Shown here in pieces: positions 1 through 7,033 of a DNA stretch of 8,976 nt. Every line of letters begins with the position of its first letter. The stretch's first letter is position 1. This stretch comes from Fidelibacterota bacterium UBA1611. GTDB taxonomy: Bacteria > Fidelibacterota > Marinisomatia > Marinisomatales > UBA1611. Where the stretch lies: positions 1 through 8,976 of the forward strand of contig DCMX01000253.1 in assembly GCA_002321855.1 (NCBI GenBank), read 5' to 3'. Below the pieces are notes generated by a model that was not told the DNA's origin, did no database searches, and saw nothing but the letters and a program-made list of their open reading frames with translations. Position numbers and translations under genes: made by a program.

Positions 1-381
1 AGCATCGAGAGTGATGGTGTCACCACCGCACCCTATGGCCCATTAAAAGATTTTGTGTTTAATCGCTCCAGTTATGGTTATACGATCCGGTTCTTGAAGG
101 AATATGTTATTGATCAGAAGCTCTTTACACTGGAAGAAGGGGTCAGGAAAATGACATCACTTCCGGCAGATTCGGCACGTTTGAAAGGGCGCGGTCAGCT
201 CAAGGAAGACTATGCAGCTGACATAATTATATTCTCTCTTGAGGATCTGAAAGATAATACAACAGACGATAAACCCATTGCCTACCCGGATGGTATTGAG
301 CTGGTAATGGTGAATGGGTCTATTGTTTTGGACCGTGGAACCCACAGCCAGGCGCTTCCAGGGCAAATGCTCCCTAATTAG
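1..381 (+). CDS. N-acyl-D-amino-acid deacylase (D-aminoacylase), C-terminal part
   Basis: The window opens inside this gene: the frame is open from base 1 and ends at TAA 379-381, giving the last 126 residues. D-aminoacylases are zinc-dependent amidohydrolases that split N-acyl-D-amino acids into a carboxylic acid and a D-amino acid. The visible part begins with SIESDGVTTAPYGPL, which matches the family's conserved SDG segment carrying the catalytic/metal-site Asp at the end of the barrel. It continues with the typical C-terminal region: LEEGVRKMTSLPADSARLKGRG is the usual 'EEAVRKMTxLPA' helix, ADIIIF is the returning beta-sandwich strand, and YPDGIELVMVNG followed by ALPGQML is the family's closing signature. 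The N-terminal metal-binding motif lies outside the window. Nothing looks damaged. A 112-bp gap separates it from the next gene, so it is probably not part of that unit. Family assignment is confident; acyl and amino-acid specificity cannot be read. Confidence 0.9.
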   Translation, partial: SIESDGVTTAPYGPLKDFVFNRSSYGYTIRFLKEYVIDQKLFTLEEGVRKMTSLPADSARLKGRGQLKEDYAADIIIFSLEDLKDNTTDDKPIAYPDGIELVMVNGSIVLDRGTHSQALPGQMLPN

Positions 382-493
382 GAACCCAATGATTCAATTA
401 TTGAGACAGCGATATGCCTTCCATTAAGTATCCATAGTTTAAATTTCGGTGTCTGCCGGTTGAAAAATTGCAGGGGAAGTACTACTTTCAAGC

Positions 494-1063
494 ATGCCTG
501 CTTACCCCAATCGTGAAGATGCTTTGGCATTACTCCATGAATATACCAAAACGGATTCGTTGCGCCGCCATGCGCTGGGCGTTGAACAGGCCATGCGCAA
601 GATGTCTGAAAAATATGGCGGGGATATTGATGAGTGGGGTATGACCGGTCTACTCCACGATTTTGATTATGAAATGTACCCTTCAATAGAAGAACATCCC
701 TTTAGAGGAAACAAAATATTAAAAGAGCGAGACTATCCCAAAACCATCTGCCACGCCATTATGGGTCACGCTACCTATACCGGCATTCCTCGGGATACAG
801 ATATGGCTAGGGCATTGTTTTCTGTAGATGAGCTGACTGGTTTTATATTCGCTGTAACCTATGTTCGTCCTTCCAGGTCAATTCTGGAAGTGACACCACG
901 GTCCGTAAAGAAAAAACTCAAACAGAGATCCTTTGCAGCCAGCGTTCTGCGCGAAGATATTTTTCAAAGTGTAGAGGAATTGGAAGTGGACCTGACCGAA
1001 CATATTCAGTTCGTTATTGATGCACTATCTGAAAAGGCTCAAGAGTTGGGCCTGGCCAGCTGA
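494..1063 (+). CDS. HD-domain (HDIG-type) phosphohydrolase family protein
   Basis: This 189-residue soluble protein has a single HD domain. Metal-binding positions are visible in order: H26, the H55-D56 doublet within LLHDFDYE, H68, H87 and H92, and a closing D112 in VDELTGF. The helical tail contains VRPSR and a lysine-rich SVKKKLKQRSFA segment, a pattern I recall from small uncharacterised HDIG-type proteins found in many bacteria. HD proteins hydrolyse phosphate mono- or diesters, often of nucleotides, using one or two metal ions; the substrate here is unknown. No signal peptide or membrane segment is seen, so it should be cytosolic. The ATG at 494 is preceded by AGGGGAAG at 472-479, a good but rather distant Shine-Dalgarno. 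The stop lies 5 bp before the SDR gene, so the two are almost certainly co-transcribed and translationally coupled. The metal ligands look intact, so the enzyme is probably active. Confidence 0.85.
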   Translation: MPAYPNREDALALLHEYTKTDSLRRHALGVEQAMRKMSEKYGGDIDEWGMTGLLHDFDYEMYPSIEEHPFRGNKILKERDYPKTICHAIMGHATYTGIPRDTDMARALFSVDELTGFIFAVTYVRPSRSILEVTPRSVKKKLKQRSFAASVLREDIFQSVEELEVDLTEHIQFVIDALSEKAQELGLAS

Positions 1064-1068
1064 AACTC

Positions 1069-1767
1069 ATGGCAGGAAAGGTCGCAATTATAACTGCCGC
1101 CAGCCGCGGGATCGGTGCTGCCTGTGCCATGGAGCTTGCCAAAAGAGACTACCGGGTTGTTCTCATGTCAACGACAGAAAGTGTACTGGACCTGGCCAAG
1201 GAACTGGATGGTATTGGTCTGGTCGGTAATGTTACTAATGCTGATGACATGTTGAAACTTGTGAACCTTGCTTATACATCTTGTGGAAGGGTAGACGCCC
1301 TTGTAAACAACACCGGTCACCCGCCGAAAGGAGACCTATTAGTGATCAGTGATGATGAATGGCATGATGCCTTAGACCTTTTGCTTATGAATGTGATTCG
1401 GATTACCCGATACATAGTTCCGATCATGAAAGAGAATGGCGGTGGAGCTATTGTGAATATATCTGCTTTTGGTGCCCAAGAACCTAACTTGTCATTTCCA
1501 ACTTCATCTGTTATCCGATCGGGCCTTTCCGCTTTTACCAGGCTTTTTGCTAAGCGATATGGGCAGGACAACATACGTATGAATAGTGTGCTGCCAGGAT
1601 TTGTGGATAGCTATGATGTAAGTGAAGAGATCCGTCAGTCAATTCCAGTAGGACGAGAAGCAACAGTGGAAGAGATTGCGGGAACAGTATCATTCTTACT
1701 GTCAGATGAATCCAGTTATATCACTGGTCAGAATCTTCGTGTTGATGGTGGTATGGTCAATATTTAA
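1069..1767 (+). CDS. SDR-family (FabG-like) Rossmann protein lacking the classical catalytic triad
   Basis: This 232-residue protein has a short-chain dehydrogenase/reductase fold of typical length. The cofactor loop is T9-AASRGIG-16, a variant of TGxxxGxG. NNTG (80-83) stands in for NNAG, and the structural Asn N108 is kept. The C-terminal MNSVLPGF and SSYITGQNLRVDGG segments are the usual SDR ends, and the latter is strongly FabG-like. The active site is not normal. On the family's 13-residue Ser-Tyr and 4-residue Tyr-Lys spacing, the Ser position is A133, the Tyr position S146 and the Lys position R150. Spacing is preserved, so these are substitutions, not deletions. I recall SDRs with a similar PTSSVIR segment elsewhere, so this may be an established divergent subgroup. 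It may bind NAD(P)(H) without classical chemistry, or use another mechanism. It starts 5 bp after the HD gene and ends in the same frame as the following oxidoreductase gene. Confidence 0.85.
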   Translation: MAGKVAIITAASRGIGAACAMELAKRDYRVVLMSTTESVLDLAKELDGIGLVGNVTNADDMLKLVNLAYTSCGRVDALVNNTGHPPKGDLLVISDDEWHDALDLLLMNVIRITRYIVPIMKENGGGAIVNISAFGAQEPNLSFPTSSVIRSGLSAFTRLFAKRYGQDNIRMNSVLPGFVDSYDVSEEIRQSIPVGREATVEEIAGTVSFLLSDESSYITGQNLRVDGGMVNI

Positions 1768-1779
1768 TCGAAATTATTT

Positions 1780-3357
1780 TTGAAATCCTGGAATAAATAT
1801 AGCAGTTCCCTTGCCGATGAGGTCTTTGATACTATCATTATTGGCTCAGGGATTGGTGGACTTTGTTCTGCAGCTTTACTGGCTCTGCATGGTAAAAGGG
1901 TCCTGGTTTTGGAAAAGCATTTCAAGATCGGTGGCTGGACCCATACCTTCCGTCGTGGAAAATATGAATGGGATGTTGGAATCCATTATATTGGTGAGGT
2001 TCACAAAAAACATTCATTTGCCCGAAGGATCTTTGATCACATTACAAATGGTCAACTTCAGTGGTCAAAGATGGATGATAACTACGATAGAATCATTTTC
2101 CCTGACCGGTCCTATGATTTTGTCGCACCCCGCGAACGATTTAAGGAAGACCTGATCAATTATTTTCCCCAGGAGGAAGCAGCCATCGTGACCTATATGG
2201 ATCTACTATATAAGGTTGCTCTTGCTGCTCGGCCCTATTTTACGAACAAGGTCATGCCACGATGGATAGGAACCCTGACCTATCCTTTTATGAACCGAAA
2301 ATTTTATAAATACTCCGATCGTACTACCTATGATATGATCACAGAGCTCACCAGTAATGAACAATTACTGGGTGTTCTCACTGGACAATGGGGGGACCAT
2401 GGTCTCCCGCCAAGAAAAAGCAGTTTCGCTATGCATGCCTTTGTAGCACGGCATTATCTGGATGGAGCTAATTACCCCACTGGATCATCCCGAAGAATCG
2501 CTGAAACTGTTTCAGATATGATCGAAGCCCATGGTGGAAAGCTTGTAGTGAAAGCGGGAGTGGAAGAGATATTGGTTAAAAATGATCGGGCCATGGGTGT
2601 GCGCATGGAAAGTGGCGAAGAACTAATAGCTCCCATCGTGATTAGTAACGTTGGTGTGGTGAATACATTTGATCGGTTACTCCAGGAATACCCGGGACGT
2701 AATAGCATGCATCAATATCTGGACAATGTGGTGCCCACTGCCAGCTACATATGTCTCCACCTGGGCTTTAAGAGATCAGCCCAGGACCTGGGTTTTGGCA
2801 CAACGAATTTGTGGATATACCCCGGGTATGACCACGACCAGAATGTGGCACAAGCGTCAATTGGTCCAGATAAAGAATTTCCTGTTGTCTATGTTTCATT
2901 TCCCTCAGCTAAGGATGAGGCCTGGGATAAGGAACATGAAGGATGTGCAACCATGGAGGCCATTACCATGGCACACTGGGACTGGTACACAGATTGGCAG
3001 GGGCAACCCTGGAAGAACCGTGATGAAGATTATGAGGCATTTAAGAGAAAATTAACCGATAGAATTTTAGATATAGTTTTCAAGCACGTACCCCAGGCAA
3101 AAGAACATCTGGAACATGCTGAGCTTTCCACACCGTTGACGGTAAATGATCTGGCTAATTATTCACTGGGCGAAATGTACGGGGTCGAACATAGTCCCCA
3201 ACGTTTTCGGCAACGGTGGCTACAGCCTCATACGGATGTTAAGGGTTTGTATCTGACCGGTCAGGATGTGGCCACTGTTGGTCTATCGTCGGCGCTCTTC
3301 TCCGGTCTCATGACTGCCTCCGCTGTCCTGAAGAAAAACCTTTTAAATAGTATTTAA
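1780..3357 (+). CDS. FAD-dependent oxidoreductase, retinol saturase / phytoene desaturase (RetSat/CrtI-like) superfamily
   Basis: This 525-residue flavoprotein belongs to the CrtI/CrtISO/RetSat amine-oxidase-like group. The FAD dinucleotide-binding motif is near the N-terminus (G22-S-G24-I-G26-G27-L, with E45 after the second strand in VLVLEKH). KIGGWTHTF follows, the usual second FAD contact, and GIHYIGEV resembles retinol saturases. The C-terminal FAD motif GLYLTGQDVATVGLSSALFSG is also RetSat-like. Such enzymes saturate, desaturate or isomerise conjugated polyenes such as carotenoids and retinol; the bacterial substrate cannot be read here. Only TTG at 1780 gives a start with a complete FAD fold: the next in-frame ATG falls far inside the domain, and the SDR stop at 1765-1767 closes the same frame upstream. 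No clear Shine-Dalgarno precedes it, so translation probably depends on coupling to the SDR gene 12 bp upstream. Length is normal and no motif is broken. Confident in superfamily, not in substrate or reaction direction. Confidence 0.85.
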   Translation: MKSWNKYSSSLADEVFDTIIIGSGIGGLCSAALLALHGKRVLVLEKHFKIGGWTHTFRRGKYEWDVGIHYIGEVHKKHSFARRIFDHITNGQLQWSKMDDNYDRIIFPDRSYDFVAPRERFKEDLINYFPQEEAAIVTYMDLLYKVALAARPYFTNKVMPRWIGTLTYPFMNRKFYKYSDRTTYDMITELTSNEQLLGVLTGQWGDHGLPPRKSSFAMHAFVARHYLDGANYPTGSSRRIAETVSDMIEAHGGKLVVKAGVEEILVKNDRAMGVRMESGEELIAPIVISNVGVVNTFDRLLQEYPGRNSMHQYLDNVVPTASYICLHLGFKRSAQDLGFGTTNLWIYPGYDHDQNVAQASIGPDKEFPVVYVSFPSAKDEAWDKEHEGCATMEAITMAHWDWYTDWQGQPWKNRDEDYEAFKRKLTDRILDIVFKHVPQAKEHLEHAELSTPLTVNDLANYSLGEMYGVEHSPQRFRQRWLQPHTDVKGLYLTGQDVATVGLSSALFSGLMTASAVLKKNLLNSI

Positions 3358-3661
3358 TCTACAGATGTTCCAACTTCACCAGTGTCTGTCCAATTCTCGA
3401 AAGAAATGGAAAAGTGTCAATATTTTGTGTTTCTGTTTTATTAGAAAGATAGGTTATAAGTAATTTGGCTCAATTGAGTTTCCGTCAATTTTTCAGTTCA
3501 ATAGCCCAGCCTACAGCCGTTACAGCAGAAGCAATCCGTATACCCAGAGACGCCTTGGTGGAAATCATGATGGTGCCTGTTCCATTTTATTAGATTAAAA
3601 TATGCACCTGCGTTGTTTTTTATAGCAATTATTTGCATTTTTTTGTTAGGTAATTCAGATT
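3358..3661. other. Noncoding gap between the oxidoreductase gene and the LIM-like/DA1 gene
   Basis: This 304-bp stretch holds no recognisable gene. It contains a perfect 10-bp palindrome, CTCAATTGAG, at 3469-3478, two copies of TTTTATTAGA at 3436-3445 and 3585-3594, and T-rich runs close to the next start. A 27-codon ATG-started frame on the minus strand (3485-3568) and an overlapping plus-strand frame ending at 3592 are both open, but neither resembles a protein I know and neither has a convincing ribosome site. The gap must carry the promoter of the downstream gene. TAAAAT at 3596-3601 is a possible -10 element, but no matching -35 lies at the right distance. I see no strong rho-independent terminator for the upstream unit. 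Confidence 0.5.
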
Positions 3662-4738
3662 ATGATCAGAGCATTTAAGAAAATGACCCCCTATTTATTT
3701 CTGTTGCCCTTTCTGATCTTGTTTGCCAACAGTTCAACCTGCAGCTATTGTGGAAGATCTATTTCCGGTCGCTATACCATTCTTAATAACAAACATTATC
3801 ATGATACATGTTTTGAAAACTACATACAACTTAGCTGTGATTACTGCGATAAGAAAATCTCCGGGACATACACCGAAACGGAAGGAAGGAATTATCACCC
3901 CGCCTGTTACCAAGATCATATTCAGGAGCGTTGTGCCCAGTGTGATCAATTGATCAGTGGTTTATATAATATAAAAGATGATAAACAGTACCATGAAGCC
4001 TGTTTTATCAATTATATCCTGCCAAAGTGTGATATCTGCCGTCTGCCTATCCAGGACCAATATATAGAGGACTTTTGGGGAAATATATACCATGAAAAGC
4101 ATACTGATGCACTGCCTGATTGTGATAATTGTTCCAGGTTGATCTGCGAACCACTTACTGGTGGTGGGTATTCTATTAATAGTAAGCGATACGTTTGTAG
4201 TGTATGCGAGCCATCCGTGGTATCGGATCAATCCCAGATTGCCCGATCGATGCGGGATGTGAAGGCACTTTTGAAAAAAGTGGGCATCCAGGATCTGCCG
4301 AGGGGGATTCCCATTACTATGGTGGCCGATAAAGATGAACTGATTCGGTTATCCGGTCAGCGGTCAGGGAAGATCAGGGGTTATACTCATTATGAAGCCA
4401 AGACACTTGGAAGAAAAACAATCAGTGAATCCTATCATATTTATGTGTTATCAGATCTGTGCGAGATCGTCTTTGATGCGGTCCTGGCTCATGAATTGCT
4501 ACATGTTTACCAGATCCAGAATGGATATAAACTAAGATCTGATGTTAGGGAGGGATTTTGTAACCTGGGCTCCAAACTGGTCTACGATCACGATGGGTCG
4601 GATCTCTCCAGGCTCCAGTTGAGGACCATGTATGAAAGTGACGACCCGGATTATGGCAAAGGGTTCAGGAATATGTCATCTCGACTGGATCAAATGGGCT
4701 GGGAAGGTATACTAAATAATTTACCCAGTTTCAAATAA
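3662..4738 (+). CDS. Exported protein with tandem LIM-like zinc fingers and a DA1-type HExxH metallopeptidase domain
   Basis: This 358-residue protein has three parts. Residues 1-25 form a probable signal peptide: basic start, hydrophobic core YLFLLPFLILFA, then NSS; no lipobox is present. Residues 27-182 carry five CxxC-based zinc fingers. Fingers 1-3 follow CxxC-x16-HxxC (27/30/47/50; 59/62/79/82; 91/94/111/114). Finger 4 ends HxxH (123/126/144/147) and finger 5 ends CxxC (154/157/179/182). Residues about 190-358 match the DA1-like domain: HELLH at 277-281 and DVREGFC with E297 as likely third zinc ligand, comparable to the HEMMH and DVEEGIC motifs of plant DA1, a ubiquitin-activated peptidase limiting organ size. 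Bacterial DA1-type proteins are known, but their targets are not. ATG 3662 supplies the signal peptide; M8 is possible but removes its basic part. The Shine-Dalgarno is weak (AGG 3648-3650). The gene stands alone between two gaps. Domain calls are firm; proteolytic activity and location are inferred. Confidence 0.85.
   Translation: MIRAFKKMTPYLFLLPFLILFANSSTCSYCGRSISGRYTILNNKHYHDTCFENYIQLSCDYCDKKISGTYTETEGRNYHPACYQDHIQERCAQCDQLISGLYNIKDDKQYHEACFINYILPKCDICRLPIQDQYIEDFWGNIYHEKHTDALPDCDNCSRLICEPLTGGGYSINSKRYVCSVCEPSVVSDQSQIARSMRDVKALLKKVGIQDLPRGIPITMVADKDELIRLSGQRSGKIRGYTHYEAKTLGRKTISESYHIYVLSDLCEIVFDAVLAHELLHVYQIQNGYKLRSDVREGFCNLGSKLVYDHDGSDLSRLQLRTMYESDDPDYGKGFRNMSSRLDQMGWEGILNNLPSFK
3740..4207 (+). 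repeat. Coding tandem repeat: five LIM-like zinc-finger units, 32-residue period
   Basis: Within the DA1-type gene the first cysteines of successive fingers fall at residues 27, 59, 91 and 123, exactly 32 residues apart. The first three units share the pattern CxxCxxxISGxY, then YHxxC[FY], then Ile three or four residues further on. Units 4 and 5 are more divergent (HxxH and CxxC as second ligand pairs; unit 4 is 31 residues long). Classical LIM domains pair two fingers with only two residues between them; here the linkers are eight, eight, eight and six residues. Each unit therefore resembles the second finger of a LIM domain used singly. The units differ enough at the DNA level that the expansion is not recent. 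Confidence 0.8.
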
Positions 4739-4797
4739 TATAATTTTAAGGTGAATCTATTGTTTAATAGAATTACATATATTCCTTTAAACTTGGG

Positions 4798-4826
4798 TTG
4801 ATTCTGAGCCTGATTACACTTATGCT
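4798..4826 (+). promoter_or_regulatory. Candidate sigma70-type promoter of the doxX-led operon
   Basis: TTGATT (4798-4803) and TATGCT (4821-4826) match the -35 and -10 consensus in four of six positions each and are separated by exactly 17 bp. Transcription would start near 4833, leaving a leader of roughly 38 nt that contains the ribosome site AAAAGGGA (4857-4864). It is the best such pair I found in the 132-bp gap. If the organism is a Bacteroidota member its housekeeping sigma factor prefers another motif, which I did not find here. Not experimentally supported. Confidence 0.4.
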
Positions 4827-4870
4827 ATTGTTTCTATATTGTAAGAACTTATAAGCAAAAGGGACCTTTT

Positions 4871-5380
4871 ATGACAGACAAGAAATATACTTTATCTACT
4901 TCCAATGTGATCGATGATATGCAGCTATATGGACTTGTAGTATTGCGTGTTCTCATCGGTTGGCATTTTCTCTATGAAGGTATCGCCAAATTACTCAACC
5001 CTTATTGGTCATCTGCCGCCTTTCTGCTTGATGCTAAGTGGATCTTTTCAGGCCTTGCTAAGTGGATAGTATCAAATCCCTCTATTCTCAGTCTCGCTGA
5101 TAACCTGAACATGTGGGGTCTCACCCTTATAGGTGCCTGCTTGATTTTAGGTTTATTTGGAAAGCATGTAAGCATGTTAGGAATGTTGCTTGTATTGGTA
5201 TACTATTTATTCACTCCCTCATTCTGGTGGTTGGAATATGCCCGTCCAGGAGAGGGAAGCTATCTCGTGGTAAACAAGAACCTCATAGAAGCCTGCGCTT
5301 TGTTTGTGGTCTATTTATTTCCCACGAGTGAATTGATAGGATTGGATCGCTTGGTATTTAAGAATAATTCTACAGGTTAA
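4871..5380 (+). CDS. DoxX-family integral membrane protein
   Basis: This 169-residue, strongly hydrophobic protein has the DoxX layout of four membrane segments at about residues 19-41, 82-97, 100-116 and 139-155. The first contains the diagnostic LRVLIGWHFLYEGIAKLLNP, where the conserved R26, E36-G37 and K40 sit as in other family members. A longer, partly amphipathic loop (about 45-80) follows, also usual for the family. DoxX/DoxD proteins include the membrane subunit of archaeal thiosulfate:quinone oxidoreductase and a mycobacterial redox-complex component; most bacterial members have no proven reaction. ATG 4871 is preceded by AAAAGGGA with 6 nt spacing, the best ribosome site in the window. 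Its stop is 12 bp before the membrane-anchored Gfo/Idh/MocA gene, so the two are co-transcribed. That context suggests a role in electron transfer or membrane docking for the dehydrogenase, which is inference only. Confidence 0.85.
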   Translation: MTDKKYTLSTSNVIDDMQLYGLVVLRVLIGWHFLYEGIAKLLNPYWSSAAFLLDAKWIFSGLAKWIVSNPSILSLADNLNMWGLTLIGACLILGLFGKHVSMLGMLLVLVYYLFTPSFWWLEYARPGEGSYLVVNKNLIEACALFVVYLFPTSELIGLDRLVFKNNSTG

Positions 5381-5392
5381 AGGGTATATATA

Positions 5393-7009
5393 ATGGGTCA
5401 ACAAGAGAAAAAAGAAAAAGAAATTATACAAAAACATACTGATATGGACCGCAGGGAATTATTGAAAGGTCTGGCAACCATACCGGCAATTGTTGCTTTC
5501 TTTGTCAGCCTCTGGGCCAAACTCCGTCGTGATGCTGTAAAAAAATCTAATTTACTTCAGGACCTTGTACAGGAAAAACAGGCACCTCCGGTCGTTTCTT
5601 CCACTGGGACCAGTGATCATATTCGTATCGGGATCATAGGGTACGGGGGTCGCGGAGGTCATCTTGTACGGGGTGCAGGATTTGCAACACCAGGATGGAC
5701 CGATCTTTCTTCAGAAAATGCTAGAAAAAATAGGTTGGATAAGAGTTTTGCTACTTTCATGCAGCAAGAGGACCTGAATGTGTCATTGGTTGGTGTGTGT
5801 GACCTTTTTGATTTTCGTTCAGGCCTGGGGGTTCAAGCATCCAAGAATGAGGTCAGACCTGGTGGAAGACCAAAAGAAACAGCAATAGTATATCGTCATT
5901 ATACTGACCTATTGTCAAACGATGATATTGATGCGGTAATTGTTGCAACCCCGGACCACTGGCACTCCAGGATCACTATCGATGCAGCTAAAGCAGGTAA
6001 ACATGTTTATTGTGAGAAAGGTCTGACAAGGACCTTTGATGAAGCTATCGATGTTTATGATACTGTAAAACGAACCGGTATAACCTTTCAGCTTGGTCAC
6101 CAGAATCGGCAGGTCGAAGCGAATGATAAAGCAAAACGGATCATTGACCAGGGTCTTCTGGGCCCTATTAACATGGTAGAACTGACAACAAACCGGAACT
6201 CTCCCTGGGGGGCCTGGGTATGGGGGATACATCCCGATGGAAATGAGAGAACAATCGATTGGAAGACGTTTCAAGAACCAGTACCAATAAAGAACAGGAT
6301 CCCTTTTGGCGAAGAGGCCTTGAAACGTTTCTTCCGCTGGCGTTGCTGGTTTGATTATGGAACCGGTCTATCAGGAGATCTATTATCTCATGATTTTGAT
6401 ACCATAAACCAATTAATGGATATAGGGATCCCAAAATATGCATCTTCCACAGGCGGGATTTATTTTTATAAGGATGGTCGGGATGTACCGGACGTTTGGA
6501 ATGCGACTTTTGAATATCCGGATAAAGACCTTACTGTGTTATACAGTGCGACATTATCTAGCAATAACCCCCGTGGAAATAGAATAATGGGACACGATGC
6601 TACCATGATGATGGGTGGCCAAAGTGGTGGTGGATCCATCCATGGATTCATCGTTACTGCGGATGATGCATCAACACAGTACAAGGAAAGAATTGAAAAT
6701 GGTATGATCAATACACGATATCCAATGTATAGTTATGCTCCAGGTTCAAAACAAATTGATGGTGTCACTTCTGCTACTTCCAAATATTTTGCAAGTAAAG
6801 GGTTGCTCTATACTTATAGAGATGGTAAACGTGTAGATCCGACCCACTTACATATCAAAGACTGGTTAGAAGCTATTCGCAGGGGAGGACAACCAAAATG
6901 CAATATTGAAATAGCACTTCATGAAGCAGTATCCTGTCATATGGCCACAGAGTCTTATTTACAAGGGCGAAGGATAGAGTGGGACCCTGTAAATCGAAAA
7001 TTGTTATAG
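5393..7009 (+). CDS. Membrane-anchored or Tat-exported Gfo/Idh/MocA-family oxidoreductase
   Basis: This 538-residue protein is long for the family because of an N-terminal extension of about 75 residues. After a charged start comes D19-RRELLKG-26, a twin-arginine-like motif, then a hydrophobic stretch (27-42, to SLWA) followed by basic KLRRD. No clear AxA cleavage site is visible, so it may stay anchored. The Rossmann domain begins at RIGIIGYGGRG (GxGxxG, 83-88). ATPDHWHS and the cofactor/catalytic motif follow; the latter reads E208-K209-G210 instead of the usual EKP. D329 and H333 (DLLSHD) match the family's DxxxH catalytic pair. The C-terminal part is the usual substrate-binding sheet. Family members oxidise or reduce sugars and cyclitols with NAD(P), which stays tightly bound in exported members such as glucose-fructose oxidoreductase. 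AAAGGG at 5379-5384 serves ATG 5393. M18 is an alternative start that would still keep the arginine pair. Substrate unknown. Confidence 0.9.
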   Translation: MGQQEKKEKEIIQKHTDMDRRELLKGLATIPAIVAFFVSLWAKLRRDAVKKSNLLQDLVQEKQAPPVVSSTGTSDHIRIGIIGYGGRGGHLVRGAGFATPGWTDLSSENARKNRLDKSFATFMQQEDLNVSLVGVCDLFDFRSGLGVQASKNEVRPGGRPKETAIVYRHYTDLLSNDDIDAVIVATPDHWHSRITIDAAKAGKHVYCEKGLTRTFDEAIDVYDTVKRTGITFQLGHQNRQVEANDKAKRIIDQGLLGPINMVELTTNRNSPWGAWVWGIHPDGNERTIDWKTFQEPVPIKNRIPFGEEALKRFFRWRCWFDYGTGLSGDLLSHDFDTINQLMDIGIPKYASSTGGIYFYKDGRDVPDVWNATFEYPDKDLTVLYSATLSSNNPRGNRIMGHDATMMMGGQSGGGSIHGFIVTADDASTQYKERIENGMINTRYPMYSYAPGSKQIDGVTSATSKYFASKGLLYTYRDGKRVDPTHLHIKDWLEAIRRGGQPKCNIEIALHEAVSCHMATESYLQGRRIEWDPVNRKLL

Positions 7010-7033
7010 ACAACATCAATAGTGTATCAGAGA

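Noticed and set aside
393..403. TCAATTATTGA inverted repeat downstream of the D-aminoacylase gene, as a terminator
   Set aside because: It has a five-bp A/T-rich stem, a one-base loop and no T-tract; it is probably chance.
401..429. TTGAGA with a downstream TTAAGT as a promoter for the HD gene
   Set aside because: The -10 candidate matches consensus in only three of six positions; not reported as a feature.
3436..3594. Two copies of TTTTATTAGA 149 bp apart as attachment sites or repeat element
   Set aside because: They are ten A/T-rich bases in an A/T-rich gap, with no insertion-sequence gene or target duplication nearby.
3719..3742. Lipoprotein processing at C27 of the DA1-type protein
   Set aside because: Residues before the cysteine (N-S-S-T) do not form a lipobox, and C27 is needed as the first zinc ligand of finger 1.
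3734..3949. Minus-strand frames opposite the zinc-finger region
   Set aside because: The plus strand carries regularly spaced cysteine and histidine ligands; the opposite frames show no motif.
4757..4770. Inverted repeat CTATT-GTTT-AATAG after the DA1-type gene, as a terminator
   Set aside because: The stem is only five to six A/T-rich base pairs and no T-run follows, so a working rho-independent terminator is unlikely.
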